The notes beneath the pieces are model-generated. The model searched no databases. It saw only the letters and a program-made list of their open reading frames with translations, and was not told the DNA's origin. Position numbers and translations under genes: made by a program. Shown here in pieces: positions 57,851-64,000 of a stretch of DNA of 64,000 nt; positions within the stretch are counted from its first letter, which is position 1, and every line of letters starts with the position of its first letter. This stretch comes from Streptomyces monomycini (GTDB lineage: Bacteria > Actinomycetota > Actinomycetes > Streptomycetales > Streptomycetaceae), in contig NZ_JAFIQY010000015.1 in assembly GCF_022271435.1 (NCBI RefSeq), positions 52,508 to 116,507 of the forward strand. The letters are read 5' to 3'.

Positions 57851-59578
57851 ATGTCCCGGAAACGGGCCTTGAAGAGACGCGTCCTGCGGCCTGTCCCGCT
57901 TGTCGCACTGGCGGGCGCCGGCGCCTGTCTGGCCGTCGTCGTCGTACCGTCCGCGTTCGGCACGACCACCCCGGCCGCCCCCGCCGGCGCGGCCGCGAAG
58001 AGCGGCACCTGCACGATCCGCACCACCGGCCAGCACTCCGAAGCTCCCCCCAGCTGCCTCGGCGTCACCGCCTCCCTCGACCACCTGCCCGCCGTCGGCG
58101 AACAGGCCACGCTCACCGTGAACGTCAAGGCGCAGGCCGACGTCAAGAACGCGGGCCTGGCCGTCCAGCTGCCACCCTCGCTGCGAATAGCCGACAAGGA
58201 CTCCGGCCTCACCGCCCCCACGGCGGACGCTTTCGGCCAGCGCACCAGCCAGCAGCTCGCCCTCACCCCGGGCACCCGCTCCGTCGAGATCAAGGTCAAG
58301 GCCGTCGCCGCCGGACCCGCGCAGATCCAGGCGGACATCAGCGACATCGACCGCCCCGACCCGCGCCGCGCCGGACACGACTCGGTGGAACTCACCGTCG
58401 GCACCGCCAAGGGCTCCACCGACGAGGGCCTGTCGGTCGTCAAGGGCCGCGCGACCAAGGTCGAGGGCCCCGGCCCCGGTCAGCGCAAGCCGCGCAAGGT
58501 CACGCCCAAGACGCCCGCCCCGGCCCGCGCCTCTGCTGCTGCCGCACCGGCCGCACGCGCCCAGGTCTGCGTCGGCGGCACCTTCCGCAACCGCTTCCAG
58601 TCCGCCGAGGGCGGCAACTGGAACGCCAAGGCCAACCGGGACGAACCGGTCAGCAACGCCAACGTCACCCTGTGGGGCAAGGCGACCGCCAACGGCGCCA
58701 CGCAGCGGCTCGCGACGGGCATGACCGGCAACGGCAACGGCCAGTTCAACCTCTGCTACACGCCCACGACCGCCGTCACCTCCGCGGCCTGGGTGGAGTT
58801 CCAGACGCAGGCCGGTGGCATGTGGTCGGTGGTCGACCGCAACGGCAGCCGTTACGCGACCACCTCGTACGCGCTGAACAACGTCTCGCGCAACACCAGC
58901 CTGGGCAACGTGTACGCCAACCAGGGACAGAGCCGCGCCTGGCACGCCCTGGACACGCTCAACAAGCTCTGGTGGAACCGTGGTTCCACCACCAAATGCT
59001 GGGCGTCCAGCCAGCAGAACGGCCGCTGCACCCCGATCACCGTGCAGTGGTACCCCGGCTCCACCGACGGCACGTACTGGATGTCCGGCGAGGACAAGAT
59101 CCACCTCGCGGACGACGACCCGGACTCCGAGCACACCACCGTCCACGAGGCGGGCCACGCGCTGATGGGCAAGCTCTACCGGGGCTGGTGGCCGCAGGTC
59201 ACCAACTGCTCGCCGCACTACGTCAGCCGCACCTCCTCCGCCAGCTGCGGCTGGACCGAGGGCTTCGCCGACGCGGTGGCGTTCCACACGTTCAACGACA
59301 CCACGTACTACTGGGGCAACGGCGCCTCCCAGAACCTCGCCAACGACCGCTCCACCAGGGACATCGACCCGGGTGACGCCTGCGAGGCCCGCGTCGCCAC
59401 CGCCCTGGTCGACCTGTGGTCCCAGGTCGACGGCGACTGGACGAGGAGCAACACGATGATGGCCCGCGACCCGCAGTCCAGCTTCCGCGAGTACTTCACC
59501 ACGGACCGGCCGGCATACGGCCTGGACACCGGTAACACAGCGCGCAACATCATCTGGAAGCACACCATCTGGTACTGA
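57851..59578 (+). CDS. secreted zinc metalloprotease (HEAGH zincin)
   Basis: 575 residues. A long basic signal peptide (MSRKRALKRRVLRPVPLVAL) with a hydrophobic core ends near residue 40. Residues ~60-185 form a CARDB-like Ig domain (LDHLPAVGEQATLTVNVKA), then an Ala/Pro/Lys linker and a second beta domain (GTFRNRFQSAEGGNWNAKAN, in part). The catalytic domain contains TTVHEAGHALMGKLY with His432, Glu433 and His436, and WTEGFADAVAFHTF further on as the third-ligand helix. Cysteines in the catalytic part suggest disulfides. It probably acts on extracellular proteins. ATG 57851 marks the signal peptide. Confidence 0.82.
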   Translation: MSRKRALKRRVLRPVPLVALAGAGACLAVVVVPSAFGTTTPAAPAGAAAKSGTCTIRTTGQHSEAPPSCLGVTASLDHLPAVGEQATLTVNVKAQADVKNAGLAVQLPPSLRIADKDSGLTAPTADAFGQRTSQQLALTPGTRSVEIKVKAVAAGPAQIQADISDIDRPDPRRAGHDSVELTVGTAKGSTDEGLSVVKGRATKVEGPGPGQRKPRKVTPKTPAPARASAAAAPAARAQVCVGGTFRNRFQSAEGGNWNAKANRDEPVSNANVTLWGKATANGATQRLATGMTGNGNGQFNLCYTPTTAVTSAAWVEFQTQAGGMWSVVDRNGSRYATTSYALNNVSRNTSLGNVYANQGQSRAWHALDTLNKLWWNRGSTTKCWASSQQNGRCTPITVQWYPGSTDGTYWMSGEDKIHLADDDPDSEHTTVHEAGHALMGKLYRGWWPQVTNCSPHYVSRTSSASCGWTEGFADAVAFHTFNDTTYYWGNGASQNLANDRSTRDIDPGDACEARVATALVDLWSQVDGDWTRSNTMMARDPQSSFREYFTTDRPAYGLDTGNTARNIIWKHTIWY

Positions 59579-59658
59579 TGAGTACTGACGTGAGCTGACC
59601 CCCATGGGCCGGGCCGACCAACAGTCGGCCCGGCCCATGCGCATGCGTCAGCGCACTC

Positions 59659-60075
59659 TCAGCTCCGCTGCCGCTGCCCCCCGGTGGGCGCGGTGAAGAT
59701 GCTGACGGATTCCTCCATGTGCCGGGTGAAGCGCTTGTGCCCGGTCTCCGACCCGTGCGCGCGAATCCACGTGTTCGACTGCATGGGATTGTCCCAGCAG
59801 GCAGAACGTGCGCCGCAGATGTCCCGGCCGTCTTCAGTGACGCACTCGGCGAAGTGCGCGCGAATACCGGTGATCTGGATTTCGAGGCGGGTCGTTACGG
59901 AGGGCGTCGTCGGCGTCATCATGGCCATGCCTTTCGGCTGGGGGAGGCTGAGGGCGGCAGGATCACTGTCTCCACTGGTGCGCAGAAACAGCACGCCGTC
60001 ACTTCCGCGCGAGCGCATGAGGCGGGTGAGGCGCTCCCGGCTGGAGAGCTGGTCAGGTTCACTCTTTCGGGACAA
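59659..60075 (-). CDS. DUF7848-like small protein
   Basis: 138 residues from a TTG at 60075 that has GAAAGGAG at six bases; an internal start at ATG 59928 would give 89 residues. The core (residues ~60-125) contains FAECVTEDGRDICG, SACWDNPMQSNTWIRAHG and TGHKRFTRHMEES, resembling DUF7848 proteins found beside XRE/DUF397 loci in Streptomyces. The His/Cys pattern could bind a metal. It faces the divergent XRE gene, with an ACTCCTT/AAGGAGT hairpin (60081-60098) over its ribosome site. Function unknown. Confidence 0.6.
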   Translation of the reverse strand: MSRKSEPDQLSSRERLTRLMRSRGSDGVLFLRTSGDSDPAALSLPQPKGMAMMTPTTPSVTTRLEIQITGIRAHFAECVTEDGRDICGARSACWDNPMQSNTWIRAHGSETGHKRFTRHMEESVSIFTAPTGGQRQRS

Positions 60076-60164
60076 GGTGGACTCCTTTCCGAAGGAGTTC
60101 AGCGTGTCCTACAGTCGAGACTCCATCAACGTGTCACTTGCGGCGGGAAAGTTGGCGGTAGCCT

Positions 60165-61001
60165 TTGAATCGCAAGGAGTTGAACCCGGACAGCAGCCCG
60201 CAGGCGGCCTTCGGGGCACGTCTGCGCAGCTCGCGCGAGGCTCACGGTTGGAAGCAGGAAGACCTGGCCGAACAGATGGGGTACTCCAGTACGCACATCT
60301 CGGCCGTCGAAACCGGCCGCAAGATTCCAACCTTGCGCTTTTCGCGTAGCGCCGACCGCGCCTTCGGCACCGAAGGGATAGCCGACACGTTCGAGCGGCA
60401 GTGGCGCGAGATCAAGCACGGTTCACTGCTGGAGGGGTTTCCGGAGTTCGTGGGGCACGAAGGCCGGGCTGCGGAGATCCGGTTGTACGAAGTCGGTGTC
60501 ATGCCGGGACTTCTTCAAACGTCGGATTACGCATCCGCCCTAGCCGATAGCGCTGTTAGACGGGGCGCGATCACGGCAGAGCAGGCAAGCGAGCGGGTTT
60601 CACTCGTCTCCGAGCGTCAAGCCGTGTTGCGTCGGACACCTCCGCCGTTGGTTCTGGCAGTGCTGGACGAAAGCTGTCTGCGCCGCCCCGTTGGCGAGCC
60701 TGCGGTGATGGACGCCCAGTTGGCGCGATTGATCGACTTCGCCAGTCTCCCCAACACCATCCTCCACGTGGCCCCATTCGCCATGGGTGCAGATAGGCCG
60801 TTCGACTTGCCGGTCACGGTGATCACACTGGCGGACCGCTCTCTGATGTCGTACGCGGAGTCAGCCCAGCGAGGGCACCTCGAACGAGAATGCACCTCGG
60901 TAGTGCCCCTACTGACGGCCTACCATCAGTTACAGGCCGCAGCCCTCTCTCAGTCGGCTTCCGTGGCCATGATCGAACAGCTAAGAAAGGGCACCCCGTG
61001 A
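60165..61001 (+). CDS. XRE-family regulator with DUF5753 domain
   Basis: 278 residues. The HTH (WKQEDLAEQMGYSSTHISAV) is near residues 29-48, followed by the DUF5753 domain (residues ~85-275) with EVGVMPGLLQTSDYASAL and the C-terminal YHQLQAAALSQSASVAMI. These WhiJ-like regulators act with DUF397 proteins in Streptomyces development. The TTG at 60165 has no strong ribosome site, so the exact start is uncertain; TACAGT at 60110-60115 is the likely -10. The stop overlaps the first DUF397 gene (GTGA). Confidence 0.82.
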   Translation: MNRKELNPDSSPQAAFGARLRSSREAHGWKQEDLAEQMGYSSTHISAVETGRKIPTLRFSRSADRAFGTEGIADTFERQWREIKHGSLLEGFPEFVGHEGRAAEIRLYEVGVMPGLLQTSDYASALADSAVRRGAITAEQASERVSLVSERQAVLRRTPPPLVLAVLDESCLRRPVGEPAVMDAQLARLIDFASLPNTILHVAPFAMGADRPFDLPVTVITLADRSLMSYAESAQRGHLERECTSVVPLLTAYHQLQAAALSQSASVAMIEQLRKGTP

Positions 61002-61198
61002 CCACCGAACCCCTCCACTGGTTCAAGTCCTCGTACAGCAACAACGGCGGCCAGTGCATAGAGGTCGCCACCAACCTCGTCACCTCACGTGGCGTGATCC
61101 CCGTCCGCGACTCCAAGAACCCCAACGGCCCGCACCTGACGCTCAGCGCGGACGCCTGGGCCGGGCTGGTCGAGTTCGCCCGGCACACCGCCGTCTGA
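60998..61198 (+). CDS. DUF397 protein, copy 1
   Basis: 66 residues, full DUF397 domain: LHWFKSSYSNNGGQCIEVAT at the start and VRDSKNPNGPHLTLSADAW in the middle. DUF397 proteins pair with XRE/DUF5753 regulators in WhiJ-type systems; direct binding is known for some pairs only. GTG start at 60998 overlaps the XRE stop, so the two are translationally coupled. A terminator hairpin follows 18 bases after the stop. Confidence 0.88.
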   Translation: MTTEPLHWFKSSYSNNGGQCIEVATNLVTSRGVIPVRDSKNPNGPHLTLSADAWAGLVEFARHTAV

Positions 61199-61216
61199 CC
61201 TCAGCAAGCGGCCACG

Positions 61217-61250
61217 GCCCCGCTACTCCCCAACGGAGCAGCGGGGCTTT
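61217..61250 (+). terminator. terminator after DUF397 copy 1
   Basis: GCCCCGCT (61217-61224) pairs with AGCGGGGC (61240-61247) over eight base pairs, followed by TTT. A second identical copy lies 338 bp downstream. Confidence 0.8.
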
Positions 61251-61295
61251 CGCATGGTCACATGTTTCGCCCAACCTAGTAGCGGGATGAGCCCG

Positions 61296-61325
61296 TTGAC
61301 GCGCAAGCGCTCGCACAGCTACGAG
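61296..61325 (+). promoter_or_regulatory. promoter before DUF397 copy 2
   Basis: TTGACG (61296-61301), an 18-bp spacer and TACGAG (61320-61325) precede the ATG at 61336, with GAGGG as a ribosome site. It would re-initiate transcription after the upstream terminator. The same element recurs 338 bp on. Confidence 0.6.
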
Positions 61326-61335
61326 AGGGCACCCC

Positions 61336-61536
61336 ATGAGCACCGAGATACCCCGTTGGTTCAAGTCCTCGTACAGCGAGAACGGTGGCGTTTGCATAGA
61401 GGTTGCCACCAACCTCCTCGCCACCCACAGCGTGATCCCCGTCCGCGACTCCAAGAACCCCAACGGCCCGCACCTGACGCTCAGCGCGGACGCCTGGTCC
61501 GGACTGGTCGAGTTCGCCCGGCACACCGCCGTCTGA
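61336..61536 (+). CDS. DUF397 protein, copy 2
   Basis: 66 residues, same domain (IPRWFKSSYSENGGVCIEVA). It differs from copy 1 at scattered positions in the first half, with an identical C-terminal stretch. It has its own promoter, start ATG at 61336 with GAGGG upstream, and its own terminator, so unlike copy 1 it is probably a separate transcription unit. Confidence 0.88.
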   Translation: MSTEIPRWFKSSYSENGGVCIEVATNLLATHSVIPVRDSKNPNGPHLTLSADAWSGLVEFARHTAV

Positions 61537-61554
61537 CCTCAGCAAGCGGCCACG

Positions 61555-61588
61555 GCCCCGCTACTCCCCAACGGAGCAGCGGGGCTTT
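61555..61588 (+). terminator. terminator after DUF397 copy 2
   Basis: Identical to the hairpin 338 bp upstream: GCCCCGCT/AGCGGGGC stem followed by TTT. Confidence 0.8.
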
Positions 61589-61633
61589 CGCATGGTCACA
61601 TGTTTCGCCCAACCTAGTAGCGGGATGAGCCCG

Positions 61634-61663
61634 TTGACGCGCAAGCGCTCGCACAGCTACGAG
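61634..61663 (+). promoter_or_regulatory. promoter before DUF397 copy 3
   Basis: Exact second copy of the TTGACG-N18-TACGAG element, 338 bp from the first, preceding the ATG at 61674. Confidence 0.6.
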
Positions 61664-61673
61664 AGGGCACCCC

Positions 61674-61874
61674 ATGAGCACCGAGATACCCCGCTGGTTC
61701 AAGTCCTCGTACAGCAACAACGGTGGCGCTTGCATAGAGATCGCCACCAACCTCCTCACCACCCACGGCAAGATCCCCGTCCGCGACTCCAAAAACCCCA
61801 ACGGCCCGCACCTGACGCTCAGCGCGGACGCCTGGTCCGGACTGGAGGAGTTCGCCCGGCAGGCCACCGTCTGA
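61674..61874 (+). CDS. DUF397 protein, copy 3
   Basis: 66 residues (IPRWFKSSYSNNGGACIEIA). It is the most divergent of the three near the C-terminus (LEEFARQATV against LVEFARHTAV). Own promoter and ATG with GAGGG. Three DUF397 paralogues next to a single XRE/DUF5753 gene could give alternative partners for the regulator; this is inference. Confidence 0.87.
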   Translation: MSTEIPRWFKSSYSNNGGACIEIATNLLTTHGKIPVRDSKNPNGPHLTLSADAWSGLEEFARQATV

Positions 61875-61894
61875 CCTGGCCGGACCCGCACATT

Positions 61895-61923
61895 GCCCCG
61901 CCGCTCCCCAGGAGTGGCGGGGA
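61895..61923 (+). terminator. hairpin after DUF397 copy 3
   Basis: CCCCGCC (61896-61902) pairs with GGCGGGG (61916-61922), seven base pairs, no T-run. It lies between copy 3 and the convergent regulator gene and may end transcription from both sides. Confidence 0.6.
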
Positions 61924-61998
61924 ACCGGGCCCGCATGCCAGGTGTGGTTCAGGGGAATCGACGAACCAGCCGCCACGCCCGTAGGGCGGCTCGCGGCA

Positions 61999-63285
61999 TC
62001 AGCGCGCGGTGGTGACGGCAGCCGACAGCTCGCGGACTCCGGCCGCGCGTGGGTGGCGCTGGGCCAGGTCGGTGACGATCTGCCGGATGGCGGGGCGGTC
62101 GCGGACCTCGCCGCGCGATGCCCGTACGGCGTGCAGCAGCGCGTCGGCGGCTGGTTCGGGCTTGGACATCTGCCACCAGGCCCGCGCCATGTCGGTGTGC
62201 ATCCGGGCTTTGCGCTCGGGTGTGGGGAACTGGCCCTCGTGCAGGTTGGCACCGGATGCGAGAGCGGTGCCGGCGTCGCCCAAGGCCCAGTGGACGCCGA
62301 CGGCGTACAGAGCTACGGCCGCCGGGGTCAACGGGAACAGACGCTCGGACGGGGCTTGTTCTGGTAGGAGCCTGGCGACGACCTGGGCCTCGCCGATCGT
62401 GGCCAGGGCATGGCCCCGGTCGCCCGCACGGGCCGCGCAGTACGCCTGCGTACACAGCATCTGAGCGTACGCCGAGGACTGCGCGCTGCTGGTTAGTCCG
62501 GTGGCTTCGACTTGCGCCGCGGCCTTGAGGATGAGGCGCTGAGCTGCAGCGGGCCGATCCTGATGACGCAGGACGATGCTCATCTCTCGCGCGGCGGCCG
62601 CGGCCGCGAGCGGGGAGCCGGACAGGTCCGCGTAAACGGTGGCCCGGTCGGCGGCCTGGCGGGACTGTTCGTAGCGGCCGATCTTCGTGAGGACCTGGGA
62701 CAGGAGGCTGTAACCCGTCGAGAGGCGGGCCAGTGCCAGTTCCTGCCGGGAGCGGGCTGCCAGGTGCGCGTCACCGAGCAGGCCGGGCAGCACCTCCAGG
62801 AGTCGGGCGTGCCGGCCTGCGTCGAACAATCCTCGGGCCTGGGCCATACGCCGGCTGAGGGGCGCGGCGGAGCCGCTGGGATCGGGGACGCCCGCCAGTG
62901 CGACATCGACGCCGATCAGGAACTGCGCGGGGGCCGCGAGTCCGGCGGCAGCGAGCAGGGTACGGCGGCGCATCGGGTCCTCCTGCGCTCGTGGACCATC
63001 GAGCGCCACCTTAGTGGCCGAGGAACCGCCGAGGGCGAGCGACGCCGTCAGAACATCCGTCGGGACTCCCACCTCTTCGGCGGCGCGCCGCAGCAGACGC
63101 AGGTCGGAGGGGCTGCGGCGAGCTTCGAGCCGGGAGACCGTGGAGGTCGAGCACCCCAGACGGCCGCCCAGGTCTTCTTGTCGCCACCCGCGTGCAGTAC
63201 GCCCGACCTTGACCAGGCCGCCGGCGTGCCGGGTGGCGATGAGGGAGCGGACCATGTCGGAGCACCACAGCGTGTCGCCGGACAC
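61999..63285 (-). CDS. XRE-family regulator with TPR-like helical C-terminus
   Basis: 428 residues. The HTH (GWRQEDLGGRLGCSTSTVSR) lies near residues 30-49, followed by the RRRTLLAAAGLAAPAQFLIG segment (Tat-like but internal, as in this regulator family) and ~280 residues of helical repeats (GRYEQSRQAADRATVYADLS, REMSIVLRHQDRPAAAQRLI and so on). The GTG at 63285 follows GGGAGG. Such proteins are common, mostly unstudied Streptomyces regulators. It is divergent from the gene at 63478, which may be its target. Confidence 0.83.
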   Translation of the reverse strand: MSGDTLWCSDMVRSLIATRHAGGLVKVGRTARGWRQEDLGGRLGCSTSTVSRLEARRSPSDLRLLRRAAEEVGVPTDVLTASLALGGSSATKVALDGPRAQEDPMRRRTLLAAAGLAAPAQFLIGVDVALAGVPDPSGSAAPLSRRMAQARGLFDAGRHARLLEVLPGLLGDAHLAARSRQELALARLSTGYSLLSQVLTKIGRYEQSRQAADRATVYADLSGSPLAAAAAAREMSIVLRHQDRPAAAQRLILKAAAQVEATGLTSSAQSSAYAQMLCTQAYCAARAGDRGHALATIGEAQVVARLLPEQAPSERLFPLTPAAVALYAVGVHWALGDAGTALASGANLHEGQFPTPERKARMHTDMARAWWQMSKPEPAADALLHAVRASRGEVRDRPAIRQIVTDLAQRHPRAAGVRELSAAVTTAR

Positions 63286-63477
63286 AGCACCTCCCGCGCG
63301 CCAGGGGCCGAGGCCCGTTCCACGGTAGTGACTGAACGTGCCCGCGTCGATGCCGTGTGCACTATCCGCAAATGGTCTGCACAGCATGCACGGCTCCCTC
63401 CGGCCACTCCTGCCCGGTGGTGTCGTGGTCGTGCGGCCCACGGTGGGCCGGACCGTCACAGCTCGCAGGAGGGCACG

Positions 63478-63924
63478 ATGACGACAGTGGCCGAAACCAA
63501 GACACCGGTCCGCGATCCACGGGACTACGTGACGCGCGAAGTGTGGGCCCGGCAGATCCAGCTCCTGATGCGGGATCACCCCGTGGACGAGGTGATGGCC
63601 AACCGGCTGTTCGGGGCCGCGGTCTCGTACCTGATCACCGCGATGGAGAAGTGGGGCCGGCACTTGGAGCTGTGCTGCGGCCGCCTCGTCGACCTGGCGG
63701 TCCATGTGTTCATCCTGGACACGAAGAACTACCGCGACTTCTGCCACCGGCACTTCGACGGGAAGTTCCTGGAGCACATTCCGGAGATCGCGTTCAAGTA
63801 CGACGGCAGTGTGGAACGCACCGCCCGGGTGATCGCGGACAACGGCTTCGAGGTGGACTGGAAGCTGTGGGAGCGCGACTACGCGGCGTGCGGCCCGTGC
63901 CGTCCGGGGGAGGAATGCCACTGA
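63478..63924 (+). CDS. conserved hypothetical protein of the glycine-rich domain-like family
   Basis: 148 residues. Recognisable blocks are VRDPRDYVTREVWARQIQLL at the start, MRDHPVDEVMANRLFGAAVS, LVDLAVHVFILDTKNYRDFC and a Cys-rich C-terminus YAACGPCRPGEECH. I recall Streptomyces proteins of this type annotated as glycine-rich domain-containing-like, with no known function. ATG 63478 follows AGGAGGG, a strong ribosome site. It is paired divergently with the XRE/TPR-like regulator, 192 bp apart. The CGPC and C-term Cys could bind a metal. The last 76 bp of the window show no gene. Confidence 0.7.
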   Translation: MTTVAETKTPVRDPRDYVTREVWARQIQLLMRDHPVDEVMANRLFGAAVSYLITAMEKWGRHLELCCGRLVDLAVHVFILDTKNYRDFCHRHFDGKFLEHIPEIAFKYDGSVERTARVIADNGFEVDWKLWERDYAACGPCRPGEECH

Positions 63925-64000
63925 GCGACGCCGCACACCGTCGGCCGGGGACGCCAGCGCGGTCCCCGCCGCCGGCGGCGCGGGTGACTCCGAGGGGAAC

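Larger units (their letters stand above)
61166..61693. repeat. 338-bp period tandem duplication around the DUF397 genes
   Basis: 61166-61355 and 61504-61693 are identical over 190 bp, covering the end of one DUF397 gene, its terminator, the following promoter and the start of the next gene. The remaining ~148 bp of each unit (the middle of DUF397) differ. So copies 2 and 3 arose by unequal duplication, with coding variation retained or gained. Confidence 0.92.

Noticed and set aside
59659..61874. XRE plus DUF397 cluster as a classic toxin-antitoxin pair
   Set aside because: DUF5753/DUF397 pairs are best known as developmental regulators and no toxin-like domain is visible.

Overview
The window is high-GC DNA with GTG/TTG starts, many 1-4 nt stop/start overlaps, bald-type small regulators (DUF397 proteins beside an XRE/DUF5753 protein), ECF sigma genes and WXG100 proteins. 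Together these point to a Streptomyces (or close relative) chromosome. About 66 genes can be supported. I see no rRNA, tRNA, insertion sequence, phage module or CRISPR array.

Layout. 0-3 kb: end of a surface-glycan operon (glycosyltransferase tail, polysialyltransferase-like protein, acyltransferase 3). 3-12.7 kb: regulator/target pairs, mostly divergent: TetR with a FAD monooxygenase, AraC with an MFS pump, FadR-type GntR with gluconokinase and gluconate permease, MarR with a thiamine-diphosphate 2-keto acid decarboxylase. 12.9-19.3 kb: L,D-transpeptidase lipoprotein, ECF sigma factor with a probable membrane anti-sigma partner, GH20 hexosaminidase followed by a decayed copy of its own 3' end, and an OHCU-decarboxylase-like protein. 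19.6-23.1 kb: sdhCDAB with a clear terminator. 23.1-28.5 kb: an ArsR-type regulator truncated before its DNA-binding domain, MerR plus alpha/beta hydrolase separated by 21-bp repeats, TetR, a secreted lipase-like hydrolase, and an FBP-domain (EF-G-binding type) protein.

28.6-35.8 kb is the main accessory island: an orphan type VII (ESX-like) secretion module with a mycosin, two WXG100 proteins, a long Gly-rich WXG-type protein, a putative T7SS-secreted effector and three unfamiliar partners, but no EccB/C/D/E core genes. 35.9-43.1 kb: D-Ala-D-Ala carboxypeptidase, YihY/BrkB protein, and a set resembling mycobacterial decaprenyl-phosphoryl-arabinose synthesis (GtrA, UbiA-type phosphoribosyltransferase, shortened PAP2, DprE1, DprE2). 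In this DprE1 the residue aligned with the benzothiazinone-target cysteine is alanine.

43.1-52 kb: 2'-5' RNA ligase, trpS, a P450, glyA preceded by a ZTP (pfl) riboswitch, rocD, a YgiC/YgiB-like pair and a DMT transporter. 52-55.2 kb: MocR regulator divergent from two recently duplicated AhpD/CMD proteins and a PEP-mutase/isocitrate-lyase-family enzyme. 55.2-57.6 kb: a helix-turn-helix plus Clp-N protein whose promoter is covered by two identical inverted repeats, divergent from TetR and a membrane protein. 57.8-59.6 kb: secreted zinc metalloprotease. 59.6-63.9 kb: a regulatory cluster with XRE/DUF5753, three tandem DUF397 genes (338-bp repeat period), a DUF7848-like protein, an XRE/TPR-like regulator and its divergent partner.

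Functions are inferred from motifs and family resemblance read by eye; no database search was run.
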